The notes: generated from the sequence alone by a model not told the origin. 64,000 nt of DNA from Leptospira sp. WS39.C2 (GCF_040833965.1 NZ_CP162142.1:3206001-3270000), one strand, 5' to 3'. Counted from the first letter of the stretch, positions 15,955-26,270 are shown. Made by a program: numbers and translations.

Positions 15955-18900
15955 TCCACTTTTACCTGCATAGAACTTGTGTTACCGTAAAACTGTGGAT
16001 GGTACATCAAAAATGTTTTTGCTGCAGGTAGTATCGAGTTTCCTTTTGCAACTGGTCTTAAGATGTACTTGTATTCAGTTTCTCCTTTACGTAAAAAATC
16101 ATCTGAGAAAATCACTCGATCATCTCGATACTCTGTGTACTGACCATAACTGGTTTCCGTAACATCTGCATCATCAGCATCAGATGTTTTTTCTGTTAAA
16201 AAGGAAGTATTCACAATCTCAGTATGGCTTGGGATCGGATCAATGACGATCACAAATGCTTGGTCTTTTTTACTTAAAACTTTGAGTTTGACTAAATAGG
16301 TAAAACCTCTTTGTAAGTTTGTAACTTCTTTTAAGATCGGATCTCCGTTTGAATCTCTACCATCCATACGATATAATGTTTTTTTGATTTCTAATCCATT
16401 AAATTTTTCTTGGGTTGTGTCTTGTAATGGAACATATATCAAACGGGTTTGAAAGTACAATCTACCTTCACTGCTTGTCCGTTTGAACAAAATTGGTTTT
16501 GTCGAAATTTCTTTCCCATCAAATAGCCGATCAAAGGAAATATCTTCTTTGAATATAGAATCTGATGTTGGAGAAAACGATTCGTTTATGATTGTTTTTT
16601 CACCAAAAACAACTTGTCCCCCAGTTTCTGTCTTTGTGGCTTCAAATCGATTTCGATATTCAGATAATGCAAACGCAATGGTTCCGACACTATGGCTATC
16701 AGTCCAATAACTTCGTTCCCGATCCATCATAATGGCTTTCACAAGTTGGACCATTCTCGGATTTTTTGAATCAACACGTAGTAATAATCGTAAATAATTT
16801 CCAAGGACTGAGGAGGAATTGTAATATGAATAATAAAAATTTTCGTTAGGATTTTTTTTCATCGGTTTTACGATGAATAATTCTTTATCATATTCAATAT
16901 AAGATGCAAAATCTTCGTAAAGTTTTTTGAAAATCGGGTCAGTGAGATAGGAATCTATTTTATGAAAATCAGCATACGATGTTAAAAATATCCCACGTGA
17001 TTTTGGATTCAATTCTTCAAAATGATCAATCAACGTTTTTTCTAATGAAGAAACATCTTTTTTCTCTTTTGTAAAAACTGAATAAATCAAACTCAATGTC
17101 TGGTAAGAATTGATTGAAGTTTCTGTTGGACTTTTAATATAACTTTCTAAAAACTTAATTCCCGATTGGTAAACACTCTGATTTGTCCGTTTGCCTTTTT
17201 CTTTTCCCAATTGCATTACAGAAATTACATAAGCAGTTAAATAAGGATAACTACTTCGACCATAACTTTTCCATAATTTAAATCCACCATTGTAAGTTTG
17301 AAATTCTGACATTTCATCCAAAAACAATTTTTCAATCTGAGAGAAGTCATAAGAATCTTTTGTTGGTGCTTTGTATTGAAATTCCTTTAACAATTCACCA
17401 GAACTTAAAGAAAGCAAGTAGGCAGATGCCCTTTGTTCCATACAAAAATACGGATTAGACTCATAAAAATCAAAGGCACTTTTTAGGGCTGTCAGCGCAG
17501 TCCCAGAAATACGAATGTCAAGTGAACCTTTATTTAATAAGATTGAATCCTTTTTCGGAAACGGAATCGAAGTTTTAAATTCAGAATCTGTATAACCAGT
17601 AAACTGGACAGATGTAACTGGATCAAACTCTTTGATTGGTAAGGAAACGATTAAGGAATCAGATAATTCTGATTTTTTAAAGGAAAGAAAATTTCCTTCA
17701 CTTTCAGCTTCTACAGAAATTTGATATGTCAACTGAATGTCTTCATTTGGTTTGTTTTGTTTAAGTTTGATGAATTGAGATTCGGAAATTTGAAATGTTT
17801 TTAGGACTTCTTTTGTTTGGCCGGCTTTGAGTTCGATCGAAGTCCATTTTTTCTCATCATTTAAAAATTTTGATTCAATTTTGTATTTAAATTTACCATT
17901 TGTTTTGGTATTATTGGTGATACTGCCACCTAACTCTAATTTATCTCCAACGCGAATAAACCTTGCTACTGATTTTTGCAAAACTAAATTCTTTTTCACC
18001 AAAAACTCAGAATTGGTTACACCGAATTTTCCATTGGAAGCAGATGCCACCATTACCCTAAATGTTGTTAAATTGTCAGGAAGTGTAAAATTTAAATTTA
18101 CTTCACCATTATTATCTGCAATGACAACTGGATTCCAATATGCTGTGAGACGAAAATCTTTTCTTGCACCAGACTCGGAATCTGCAGAAAAACCACCGCC
18201 GGAATCCTCACCATAATCACCACCAGGACTGTCTCCTTTATTAGCATATAAATAATGTTTGATGATCATCGATCGTAATTCAAATGTTTTGATTATATTG
18301 TGCCAATACTGAAAAAAATATTGTAGTGGAGATTGGTAACTATAACCAACTAAATCTAACACTCCCCGATCGGCGACTGAAACTGTCAATTCTGCACCTG
18401 GTGTAGTCTTAATAGACAATTTTACTTGTTCTCTTGGTTGGTATTCTGGTTTGTCTGTGTTTACAGTAACTGGAGCAATTTTACTACTTAGATCTACTTT
18501 TAAAGAAATTGAACCTGTTTTTGCCTTTGGAGCACCTAAGTCTTGCTCGTTGAATTCTTTAATATCTTCACCCGATAATCCTTCAGGAACACTAAGCCTC
18601 CCAGAAAGTAATACTACATTTACATCAACGTTAGGTAGGTAAATTTCTTCTATTGGAATTTCAATGGGAGCACTGTTCCCTTTCATCAAAAATGATTTTT
18701 TATAATAAATGGAATCTCTTTCAACAGTGACAATGACCCGAGCATTCTGAAGAGGGGATTTAATTAATATTTTTGCTTTTTCTCCAATTTTATATTCATC
18801 TTTATCCGAACGTAATTCGATCGAATCGTCTCCCCGAAAGTCCCAAGTGTAATAAGATTCTTTTTGATAAGCATAAAAGTCAACTCGCGAAAAAACTTTG

Positions 18901-21020
18901 TCTTTGTTCAAAACCAAAAGAGTATAACTACCTGGGTCTTTTGTTCGATAATCGAATGTAAGTCCTTCCGGTTTTGAGATAAGATTTTTTACTTCCACAA
19001 CTTTTTTTGTTAGTTGGTTACTTCTGAAAAAATATTTACCAATTCCTTTTGATAAAACTGATGTCCAATCATTATAAATAATATATGCCTTTAATTCTTC
19101 TCCTGATACGGCTTTTCCTTTTGCATCAACAGCGATTGTTGTAAACTGAAAAGGTTTGTCCAAGGATTGATAACGATCAGTACATTTCAAACCAACATAA
19201 GTATCTGAAGGTTGGTAAGGAATATTTGAAGATTTAGTGACCGTTTTTCCATCCACATCAAAAACGGATGATTCTACGACCAATTGAAACGGATCTGCAA
19301 TTTCGATTTCTTCCCCATCAGTGAAAAATTTTCGAGTTAATGATTTGATAGGAATATCAAGTTTATACTTCCCTTGGTTGTCTAAGACATCTTCTGTTCC
19401 AGTAACATAATCAGAGTTCCCATCTGAATACTCATCATTATAATCATACCAAGTATTAGAAAAATAATAACTTGGAAATTGTTCAAAGGAAACGGATCGA
19501 TTACGTTTTAATACTGAGTAACTTACTTTGGCACCTGCCATTGGAGCACCAAACATATATTTGCCTTCAACAGTACCTTTGAGATTCTCATTTTTTGTTG
19601 CCAGATTAGCCAAAGAAACATTCACCATAAAATTCACTGGTCGAAATTCTTCCACTTGGAATGTATCATAGGTAACTGAACTTTGGCCCCCTTGGAGGTA
19701 GATGGAAACAGAATAATGTCCTAAATCTGCATTATCTGAAACAATATAACTGGAAACAACACCACCTTGTGAAGTTGAAGTAACATTCACATCTGAAACA
19801 TCTTTACCCCTTGAATCTCTTATATTAACAATCACTGGTTTATAAGCAAACGGTACCAAAATTCCATTTTTACGTTCTGTTAGATACGCTTTGATTTCAA
19901 CTCGATCTCCAGGACGGTATAATTTACGATCAAAATATATTTTGCCCTTGATAAGATCTTCAGATTCGTATTCGGAATAACCATTAATATGTGTTTGATT
20001 GAAATGGAGAAATGCTTTGTCTCCCGATGGTTCTTCCGCAATCAAAACAGAATATTCCATTAATTTGTCATTCGCAATTGCAGGAACTGTACAATATCCA
20101 TCTTGGTCTGTTTTACAGTTTCCTTTTAAACTCCCTTTTACATACAAACTAATGTTAGTATTTGGAACAGGAACTGCATTGGATAATGTATGTACCCAAA
20201 CATGTAATTTATTTGGGTCTTCTTTTGTTGTGATGCCTAAATTTGTGGATTGTAAAAATATACTTTCTGTTTTGTAATCTTCATCATTGTTTTCATCTAC
20301 AATGTTTGCACCTAATTCAAGAGCAAGCCATCCTTTACTATTGGGTTTGGATCCAAAATATTGATCGATGTCCATCCCTTGGTTTCTCTGAGAATTTACT
20401 TTTGCCCCTGATTTCCATTTCGATGTTTTCCATTTTAATTCTTTATCATAACTATAATATCCATTCCCCATACTTGCGATTGCATTAACTAAAATTGGAA
20501 TTGTGATAGGTGCTGACCTAACTTCAAATTCAGGAACATTTGCAATTGCAATCGGTAAAACTTTGTTTAAGTTAGATTCAAAAATATTTTCGTGAGTTAA
20601 ATAAAAAGATGGCCTACGAATCATCTTAGGCAATTTAAAACTGATTGGATTTTCCAAAAAGCAGTCGTTAGTTGCATAGAATTTAGAAATTGTGATTTGG
20701 TATTCTACATTTTCATCAAAATTCCAATGGTCTAATGAAAATTCACGACTAAGAAAAGATGATTCAAAATTTGTTTCAATGGATGGTTTTGGACTAATGG
20801 AAACAGCTTCGGCTAAATCGAAAAATTCCGTATCTTCCGAAACGACGATTTTATAATCCCATAAATTTTCTATATATTTCAAATCAGTTGTATCTAATTT
20901 TACTTCTAAACGGCATGAACTTGGAAAAATTGTTCGTTTGATAGATTTGAAAGCTCCACCGAAAGATTGGCAAGAAACCAACAAAAATAACATCGAAATC
21001 CAAACTAAAAGCTTACGCAT
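15951..21020 (-). CDS. yfhM: Bacterial alpha-2-macroglobulin lipoprotein with thioester motif
   Basis: This 1689-residue protein begins with a leader ending in a lipobox (LFLLVSC), so it is anchored in the membrane facing the periplasm. MG-type beta domains fill the first ~950 residues (e.g. GKIYFDRKLYRPGDRVEIKAY, in short FDRKLYRPGD). A helical thioester domain contains Cys1193-Met-Glu-Gln1196, the intact thioester motif used to trap proteases. The bait region probably lies near the acidic Ser/Gly stretch DSPGGDYGEDSGGG (about 930-950), just before the conserved AYWNPVVI. It is the first gene of the operon with pbpC; GGAGAAAA precedes its ATG. Protease defence is known for the family, not shown here. 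Confidence 0.93.
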   Translation of the reverse strand: MRKLLVWISMLFLLVSCQSFGGAFKSIKRTIFPSSCRLEVKLDTTDLKYIENLWDYKIVVSEDTEFFDLAEAVSISPKPSIETNFESSFLSREFSLDHWNFDENVEYQITISKFYATNDCFLENPISFKLPKMIRRPSFYLTHENIFESNLNKVLPIAIANVPEFEVRSAPITIPILVNAIASMGNGYYSYDKELKWKTSKWKSGAKVNSQRNQGMDIDQYFGSKPNSKGWLALELGANIVDENNDEDYKTESIFLQSTNLGITTKEDPNKLHVWVHTLSNAVPVPNTNISLYVKGSLKGNCKTDQDGYCTVPAIANDKLMEYSVLIAEEPSGDKAFLHFNQTHINGYSEYESEDLIKGKIYFDRKLYRPGDRVEIKAYLTERKNGILVPFAYKPVIVNIRDSRGKDVSDVNVTSTSQGGVVSSYIVSDNADLGHYSVSIYLQGGQSSVTYDTFQVEEFRPVNFMVNVSLANLATKNENLKGTVEGKYMFGAPMAGAKVSYSVLKRNRSVSFEQFPSYYFSNTWYDYNDEYSDGNSDYVTGTEDVLDNQGKYKLDIPIKSLTRKFFTDGEEIEIADPFQLVVESSVFDVDGKTVTKSSNIPYQPSDTYVGLKCTDRYQSLDKPFQFTTIAVDAKGKAVSGEELKAYIIYNDWTSVLSKGIGKYFFRSNQLTKKVVEVKNLISKPEGLTFDYRTKDPGSYTLLVLNKDKVFSRVDFYAYQKESYYTWDFRGDDSIELRSDKDEYKIGEKAKILIKSPLQNARVIVTVERDSIYYKKSFLMKGNSAPIEIPIEEIYLPNVDVNVVLLSGRLSVPEGLSGEDIKEFNEQDLGAPKAKTGSISLKVDLSSKIAPVTVNTDKPEYQPREQVKLSIKTTPGAELTVSVADRGVLDLVGYSYQSPLQYFFQYWHNIIKTFELRSMIIKHYLYANKGDSPGGDYGEDSGGGFSADSESGARKDFRLTAYWNPVVIADNNGEVNLNFTLPDNLTTFRVMVASASNGKFGVTNSEFLVKKNLVLQKSVARFIRVGDKLELGGSITNNTKTNGKFKYKIESKFLNDEKKWTSIELKAGQTKEVLKTFQISESQFIKLKQNKPNEDIQLTYQISVEAESEGNFLSFKKSELSDSLIVSLPIKEFDPVTSVQFTGYTDSEFKTSIPFPKKDSILLNKGSLDIRISGTALTALKSAFDFYESNPYFCMEQRASAYLLSLSSGELLKEFQYKAPTKDSYDFSQIEKLFLDEMSEFQTYNGGFKLWKSYGRSSYPYLTAYVISVMQLGKEKGKRTNQSVYQSGIKFLESYIKSPTETSINSYQTLSLIYSVFTKEKKDVSSLEKTLIDHFEELNPKSRGIFLTSYADFHKIDSYLTDPIFKKLYEDFASYIEYDKELFIVKPMKKNPNENFYYSYYNSSSVLGNYLRLLLRVDSKNPRMVQLVKAIMMDRERSYWTDSHSVGTIAFALSEYRNRFEATKTETGGQVVFGEKTIINESFSPTSDSIFKEDISFDRLFDGKEISTKPILFKRTSSEGRLYFQTRLIYVPLQDTTQEKFNGLEIKKTLYRMDGRDSNGDPILKEVTNLQRGFTYLVKLKVLSKKDQAFVIVIDPIPSHTEIVNTSFLTEKTSDADDADVTETSYGQYTEYRDDRVIFSDDFLRKGETEYKYILRPVAKGNSILPAAKTFLMYHPQFYGNTSSMQVKVE

Positions 21021-21172
21021 ACATTTTCTCCAAACCGAATGTTCTCTGTTCTACGATTGTTGGCTGGATTTGCCAAGTCTTTCCTGAATGAAACAGAAAT
21101 TCTTTCCAATTTTTTTTATTGAGACAAAGAATTTCGCTATGCTTTCATTGCTTTTGAAGTGCATTAAAGTCG

Positions 21173-21601
21173 ATGTTTGTCTTTGAATTAAAAAAACAAT
21201 TTTTAAAACTTCCTGCTCCGTCTTCCATTCCTGCAGGCAATTACCAGATCCAATGGTTAGGACCAAAATGGTTCCAATGGACCGCTAAAACTGGCTTACA
21301 ATTTTTACACTTTCGTAATTGGTGGGGAAAATCATTTGATGGAAAAGAAGAAGCAATCAATTTATTTCAAAATCCTGGTGAGGAATCCTTCCAAAAAAAA
21401 TATAAGATGTTAGTATCTTTTGAAACCTCACCTTTCGACAAAAAAACTTCCTTATTTTTACGATATACTAAAGAATCACCTTTCCCTTGGCCTTATTTTA
21501 TAGATGAATTTCGAATCCAAAATAATGGAGAATTACTAGGGATGAGTTACCCTCGTTTTGCACCTTTCCTAGCCTTACCATTTCTCATCCAAAAACGATA
21601 A
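21173..21601 (+). CDS. Hypothetical protein
   Basis: This 142-residue protein has no signal peptide or membrane segment. It is rich in Trp, Phe and Pro (GPKWFQW, RNWWGKSF, PFPWPYFIDEF). The middle and end look like beta strands. I do not recognise a family. It is divergent from the alpha-2-macroglobulin gene and lies 45 bases before the hybrid histidine kinase on the same strand, so it could be transcribed with it. The ribosome-binding site before the ATG at 21173 is weak. Codon use is like that of its neighbours. Confidence 0.65.
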   Translation: MFVFELKKQFLKLPAPSSIPAGNYQIQWLGPKWFQWTAKTGLQFLHFRNWWGKSFDGKEEAINLFQNPGEESFQKKYKMLVSFETSPFDKKTSLFLRYTKESPFPWPYFIDEFRIQNNGELLGMSYPRFAPFLALPFLIQKR

Positions 21602-21646
21602 ACCGATCCGCAAAAACACTTTCAATCCTATAAATTTTTTCGTCTG

Positions 21647-24031
21647 ATGGAGGGTATGGTGAATCATCCCTCCCTTGAAATCCAAATTTTAGCATATTTT
21701 GAGGATATTGTATTTTCTATCGGATATCCGAATTTAGAAATCCTTTATACAAGCCCATCGATTCAAACTCTCACAGGGTATGATAGCCAATACTTCCTAG
21801 ATAATAAACAATCATGGCAAAAATTCATCTTCAATGAAGATAGAAATTTAATTAAACGAGCGTTAAACTCAATTAGAAAGTTTCAAAAATTTCGTTTGCG
21901 ATTTAGAATCTTAACAAAAAACAACCAAATCAAGTTCATTGAATGTAAAGGGAGATTAATCCAAAATCAAACAGATAATACAAATCGTGTTGATGGAATC
22001 GTCACAGATATCTCTGATCTACTCCCTTTAGAAAATCTATTTTTAGACGAATCTGTAGACACCAAACATTTATTATTCGAGAATAATATCATTTTTAATG
22101 GTACACAAGATTCCATGTTTTTGATAGAATTGGTAGAACCTGACCAATATTTAATTCGGAGAATCAACCAAGCATACGAAAAGTCAACCGGGATCACGCA
22201 AACAATGGTCCAAGGCAAAACTCCAATTGAACTTTTAGGTGAAGAAGTTGGAAATGTTGTCATCAATAACTTCAAAAGAGCAATCCAATCAAAAGAAACA
22301 ATCACTTATGAAGAAAGTTTTGCGATGCCAGCTGGAACAAAAATCTGGATCACAGAACTCACTCCAGTCGAAATTGATGGAAAATTTAAATACATTGTAG
22401 GTTCTAGTAAAGATATCACAGAACAAAAATTAGCTGAAAATGCGCTAAAAGAGTATAACGAACGATATGCATTAATCCTAGAAGTGAGTTCTGACGGTTG
22501 GTTTGATTGGGATTTGGTAAATAATACAGTCATTTATTCTAGACGATGGTGGTTGGAATTTGGCAACGATGAAAAACCAGAAAATGTTCCCATCGGTTAC
22601 TGGCAAAGTTTAATCCATCCAGATGATGCCGATTGGGTAAAAGAATTTTTAGAAAACATACTAACCTCTCAAAGGGAAACATTTGAATTCACATTCCAAA
22701 TGAAAAAACGAAAGGGAAATTATGTACATGTATTATCGAAGTGTTATATCCAAAGAGATTCTTCTGGAAATAAAATTCGATTATTAGGATCTAATACCGA
22801 TCTAACTGAAACCAAAAAAATTGAATATACTTTAAGGCATGCAAAAGAATTAGCAGAAGCAGCAAATATTGCAAAGGGAAATTTTTTGGCAAATATGAGC
22901 CATGAAATTCGAACACCTCTCAATGGAATCATTGGATTCACTGAACTTTTATTAAGCTCTTCCCTCTTGGATGAACAAAAAGAATATTTAAAAAATATTT
23001 CTTTGTCTGGCAAAAGTTTATTAGAGTTAGTGAACCAAATTTTAGATTTTTCAAAAATTGATTCAGGAAAATTGGAATTCGAATCCATTAATACTCATTT
23101 AGAAGATTTAGTCCATTCCACAGTTGATTTATTCAAAGTTTCAGCTGCGTCGAAAGGAATTGATTTGCAATTGCACATTGATTCAAGTTTACCAAAATAT
23201 GTTTCACTCGATCCACTTCGAATTCGCCAGATACTTTCAAATTTGATCGGGAACGCAATTAAATTCACACATGAAGGATCTGTAAAAGTTTCTGTAATCA
23301 AAAAAGAAAGTTTAGGAGATTTTGTTACTATTGAATTTATTGTTTCAGACACTGGTATTGGTATCGATCTAAATTCACACTCTAGATTATTTGCTTCATT
23401 TTCACAAGCTGACACTTCGATCACCCGTAAGTATGGTGGAACTGGCCTTGGTCTCACAATCACAAATGAATTATTACTAAAGATGAATTCAAAACTAAAC
23501 ATCAATAGTAAATTAGGTGAAGGAAGTAAATTTAGTTTTGAATTGTCACTTGAGGAGAAATATTCTGGGGACAATGTTTCTTCTATCTTCGTCGAAAACC
23601 CAACACAAACAATTGAGACAGAATTTGGCCAGATCCCAAACTTTTATTATGATCTACTAATTGTTGAGGATAATGATTTAAACCGAAGACTATTATCAAA
23701 ATTGTTACAAAAAAAATACCCGAATATCAACTTACGTTATGCAATTGATGGAGTAGAAGCTCTTGCGCAATTCCAATTAAAAAAACCAGATTTGATCATA
23801 ATGGATTTACAAATGCCAATTATGGACGGTTATACAGCAACGATTGAAATCCGAAAATTAGAAAAAGAACAAAATAAAAAAACACCAGTCATCGCATTGA
23901 CGGCTGGTGCATATTATACAGTGAAAGATACTGCGATGGAATCTGGAATGGATGATTTTTTGACCAAACCAATCTCTGCGCATTATCTATATCAAACAAT
24001 AGAGAAATGGCTTACATCAAGCAGCATGTAA
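21647..24031 (+). CDS. Hybrid sensor histidine kinase (three PAS domains, receiver)
   Basis: The 794-residue protein has no membrane helix and is probably cytoplasmic. Three PAS/PAC units occupy about 10-125, 145-265 and 275-390 (IEFIECKGRL-type, ITEQKLAENALKEY, and GWFDWDL with PDDADWVKEF). The HisKA domain follows with phospho-acceptor His419 in SHEIRTPLNGIIGF. The HATPase domain has N-box NLIGNAIKFTH, G1 DTGIGID and G2 GGTGLGL. A C-terminal receiver domain (about 668-790) carries Asp720 in IIMDLQMPIMDG. No separate output protein is adjacent, so the phosphate target is unknown. Its 3' end overlaps the convergent ahpF gene by 15 bases. An alternative ATG at 21656 is possible. Confidence 0.92.
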   Translation: MEGMVNHPSLEIQILAYFEDIVFSIGYPNLEILYTSPSIQTLTGYDSQYFLDNKQSWQKFIFNEDRNLIKRALNSIRKFQKFRLRFRILTKNNQIKFIECKGRLIQNQTDNTNRVDGIVTDISDLLPLENLFLDESVDTKHLLFENNIIFNGTQDSMFLIELVEPDQYLIRRINQAYEKSTGITQTMVQGKTPIELLGEEVGNVVINNFKRAIQSKETITYEESFAMPAGTKIWITELTPVEIDGKFKYIVGSSKDITEQKLAENALKEYNERYALILEVSSDGWFDWDLVNNTVIYSRRWWLEFGNDEKPENVPIGYWQSLIHPDDADWVKEFLENILTSQRETFEFTFQMKKRKGNYVHVLSKCYIQRDSSGNKIRLLGSNTDLTETKKIEYTLRHAKELAEAANIAKGNFLANMSHEIRTPLNGIIGFTELLLSSSLLDEQKEYLKNISLSGKSLLELVNQILDFSKIDSGKLEFESINTHLEDLVHSTVDLFKVSAASKGIDLQLHIDSSLPKYVSLDPLRIRQILSNLIGNAIKFTHEGSVKVSVIKKESLGDFVTIEFIVSDTGIGIDLNSHSRLFASFSQADTSITRKYGGTGLGLTITNELLLKMNSKLNINSKLGEGSKFSFELSLEEKYSGDNVSSIFVENPTQTIETEFGQIPNFYYDLLIVEDNDLNRRLLSKLLQKKYPNINLRYAIDGVEALAQFQLKKPDLIIMDLQMPIMDGYTATIEIRKLEKEQNKKTPVIALTAGAYYTVKDTAMESGMDDFLTKPISAHYLYQTIEKWLTSSSM

Positions 24032-25576
24032 AAGATATTCGAATGCGCTAATTGCAGCTTTTGCGCCTTCACCCATTGCGATAATAATTTGTTTGTAAGG
24101 TGTATTTGTTACATCACCACAAGCAAATATTCCATCAACATTGGTTTTACACTTTTCATCCACTAAAATTTCGCCAAAACGGTTTGTTTCTACCAAGTCT
24201 TTAACAAAACTACTATTGGGGACAAGTCCAATTTGAACAAATACTCCATCTAATGGAATTGTAGAAATTTGTTCCGTTGAACGATCCTTATATGTAAGTC
24301 CAGTTACTTTATCCGTTCCAGTTTGAATTTCTGTTGTTTGGGCTTTTACTAAAGTTTTAATATTTGGTGAATTTGCTACTTTGTCTAATAAAACTTTATC
24401 GGCATTTAGCTTATCTCCAAACTCAACTAAGGTGACTGATTTTACGATACCACTAAGATCCAACGCTGCTTCCACACCCGAATTTCCACCTCCAATAACA
24501 GCTACATCTTTATTCTTAAAGAATGGACCATCACAATGTGGGCAATAGGCAACACCCTTCCCTACAAACTCTTTTTCCCCAGGAACATTTAGTTCACGCC
24601 ACTTTGCACCTGTAGAAAGGATCACAGTTTTCGAATGAATTTTTTCACCAGTGTTTAAGTGAATGATTTTTATTTGTCCCGCTTCAATTTTCTGAACACG
24701 CACATTTTCTTTCTTTTTGATTTGATTTTTTTCCAATTGGTCAGCTAACACATTTGTCAATTCTGGACCAGTTGTATAAGGGATAGAAATTATATTCTCA
24801 ATTCCTAATGTGTCCTTTACTTGCCCACCCAAACGGTCAGCAATCACTAGTGTTTTTAAACCCTTTCTGGCTGAGTATACTGCTGCTGTTACACCAGAAG
24901 GTCCTCCACCAATCACCGTAACGTCATAAACTTCGTTCGGACTTGTCAATCCTTCAGACGATTCTGATTCAGTAGCAATTGCGTACAATTCTAAAAGTTT
25001 ATCGAAAATAACAGATGCTTCTGCTTTTCCACTTAAAAAACGTTCGCCATTTAAATAAACGGCAGGTACTCCCTGAATATTTTTTTCTTTCACTAACTCA
25101 GGATACATAGCTCCATCGATCATATTGTGAGATATGTTTGAGTTTACCAATGCAAAACTGTTTAAAGTTTGCACCACCTCAGGACAATTATGACAATCGA
25201 GAGATATAAAAGTTTCAAATCTAAATTCACCTTTTAACTTAGATACGGCGGAAAGGATTCCCTCTTCTAATTTTATTGGGTTACCACCGGACTGTAAAAT
25301 TGCCAAAATAAAAGATGTGAATTCATGGCCCATGGGTATTCCAGAAAAATGGATACCAGTTGGGTTACCATCGGATTCAATGGAAAATCGGAGTCCATCG
25401 GATAAATCATTTGAGTTTTGAATTTTGATTTGTGAACTGAGAGACTCGATATCATTCAAAAAACTAACAAGTTCTTCTCTTTTTTCGTGTTCTCCAGAAT
25501 ACAATCGGATAATAATTGGATTTTTTATCCTTTCAAAATATTGTTTTACTTGTTGTTTGGTTGATTCATCTAACAT
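24017..25576 (-). CDS. ahpF: Alkyl hydroperoxide reductase subunit F
   Basis: The 519-residue flavoprotein reduces AhpC using NAD(P)H. The tandem thioredoxin-fold N-terminal part carries Cys128-His-Asn-Cys131. The FAD-binding motif is [19 protein letters not shown] near residue 220, and the thioredoxin-reductase-like centre is Cys345-Pro-His-Cys348. A second NAD-binding motif is [15 protein letters not shown] and a terminal FAD motif is [15 protein letters not shown]. Length and cysteine positions match E. coli AhpF closely. A strong AGGAGG precedes the ATG at 25576. It follows ahpC, with an intercistronic hairpin between them. Confidence 0.96.
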   Translation of the reverse strand: MLDESTKQQVKQYFERIKNPIIIRLYSGEHEKREELVSFLNDIESLSSQIKIQNSNDLSDGLRFSIESDGNPTGIHFSGIPMGHEFTSFILAILQSGGNPIKLEEGILSAVSKLKGEFRFETFISLDCHNCPEVVQTLNSFALVNSNISHNMIDGAMYPELVKEKNIQGVPAVYLNGERFLSGKAEASVIFDKLLELYAIATESESSEGLTSPNEVYDVTVIGGGPSGVTAAVYSARKGLKTLVIADRLGGQVKDTLGIENIISIPYTTGPELTNVLADQLEKNQIKKKENVRVQKIEAGQIKIIHLNTGEKIHSKTVILSTGAKWRELNVPGEKEFVGKGVAYCPHCDGPFFKNKDVAVIGGGNSGVEAALDLSGIVKSVTLVEFGDKLNADKVLLDKVANSPNIKTLVKAQTTEIQTGTDKVTGLTYKDRSTEQISTIPLDGVFVQIGLVPNSSFVKDLVETNRFGEILVDEKCKTNVDGIFACGDVTNTPYKQIIIAMGEGAKAAISAFEYLLHAA

Positions 25577-25592
25577 AACTTCCTCCTTAGTT

Positions 25593-25613
25593 TAGGCGGG
25601 CAATGCCCGCCTA
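25593..25613 (-). terminator. Intercistronic GC-rich hairpin between ahpC and ahpF
   Basis: TAGGCGGGC and GCCCGCCTA form a perfect 9-bp stem with a 3-base loop, directly downstream of the ahpC stop codon and about 17 bases before the ahpF start. In the direction of transcription (minus strand) no U-run follows, so it is more likely an mRNA-stabilising or partly terminating element that keeps ahpC mRNA above ahpF mRNA. On the plus strand a T-rich stretch follows it. Confidence 0.65.
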
Positions 25614-25620
25614 ATTTTGT

Positions 25621-26184
25621 TTAAATTTTTCCTACCAAGTCAAGACCAGGTTTCAATGTTGTATTACCTGGTTTCCATTTTGCAGGGCATACTTCACCGT
25701 CGTTATTCGCAACATACTGTGCAGCTTGTACTTTCCTTACTAACTCTTCAGCAGATCGTCCGATACCAAGGTCATGGATTTCAGCTGTTTTAATCACTCC
25801 CTCAGGATTTACTACAAAAGTTCCTCTAAGAGCTTGACCATCGTCTTCGATCATAACTCCGAATCCTCTTGTGATTTTTCCGGAAGCATCACCTAACATA
25901 GGGAATTTGATTTTTTTAATTGTATCACTTGCTTCGTGCCATGCTTTATGAACAAAGTGTGTATCAGTTGATACAGAATACACTTCTACGCCCATTTTTT
26001 GAAGTTCTTCATAATGATCTGCCACATCACCTAGTTCTGTTGGACAAACAAAGGTAAAGTCTGCAGGATAAAAAACGAATACAGACCACTTTCCAAGTAC
26101 ATCTTTTTTGCTGATCTTTTTAAATGCACCGTTATGGAAAGCTTCTGTAGTGAAGTCTGGAATTTGTGTGTTGATATTGGACAT
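25621..26184 (-). CDS. ahpC: Alkyl hydroperoxide reductase subunit C (2-Cys peroxiredoxin)
   Basis: The 187-residue peroxiredoxin has the peroxidatic Cys47 in FYPADFTFVCPTEL and the resolving Cys166 in EVCPAKW, with the AhpC1-type C-terminal tail. It reduces hydrogen peroxide and organic peroxides in the cytoplasm and is recharged by AhpF, encoded next. The ATG at 26184 has GGAGG upstream. The gene has its own well-formed promoter (26213-26241) with a palindromic operator just upstream, and oxyR is the next gene on the same strand. This points to OxyR-activated expression. Confidence 0.96.
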   Translation of the reverse strand: MSNINTQIPDFTTEAFHNGAFKKISKKDVLGKWSVFVFYPADFTFVCPTELGDVADHYEELQKMGVEVYSVSTDTHFVHKAWHEASDTIKKIKFPMLGDASGKITRGFGVMIEDDGQALRGTFVVNPEGVIKTAEIHDLGIGRSAEELVRKVQAAQYVANNDGEVCPAKWKPGNTTLKPGLDLVGKI

Positions 26185-26212
26185 TGAATATCCTCCTTTT
26201 CTTGTTAAGAAG

Positions 26213-26241
26213 AATATAGCCCATTTTGAATCATTTGTAAA
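26213..26241 (-). promoter_or_regulatory. Promoter of ahpC
   Basis: Read on the minus strand, TTTACA (26236-26241) is separated by exactly 17 bp from TATATT (26213-26218), a good sigma-70 promoter match. The predicted start site is near 26206, and the leader then contains the GGAGG ribosome-binding site before the ATG at 26184. Confidence 0.7.
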
Positions 26242-26248
26242 ATAAATG

Positions 26249-26270
26249 TTATAAATGATATGATTTATAA
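26249..26270. promoter_or_regulatory. Palindromic operator upstream of ahpC, candidate OxyR site
   Basis: TTATAAAT and ATTTATAA flank a 6-base centre; 20 of 22 bases obey the symmetry. The site lies 7 bp upstream of the ahpC -35 box, the usual position for a LysR-type activator touching RNA polymerase. It also resembles PerR/Fur-type AT-rich boxes, but the adjacent gene encodes OxyR. Confidence 0.65.

Noticed and set aside
21051..21266. A 71-residue minus-strand frame upstream of the alpha-2-macroglobulin gene
   Set aside because: It overlaps the start of the plus-strand gene at 21173 and has no domain, leader or ribosome-binding site.
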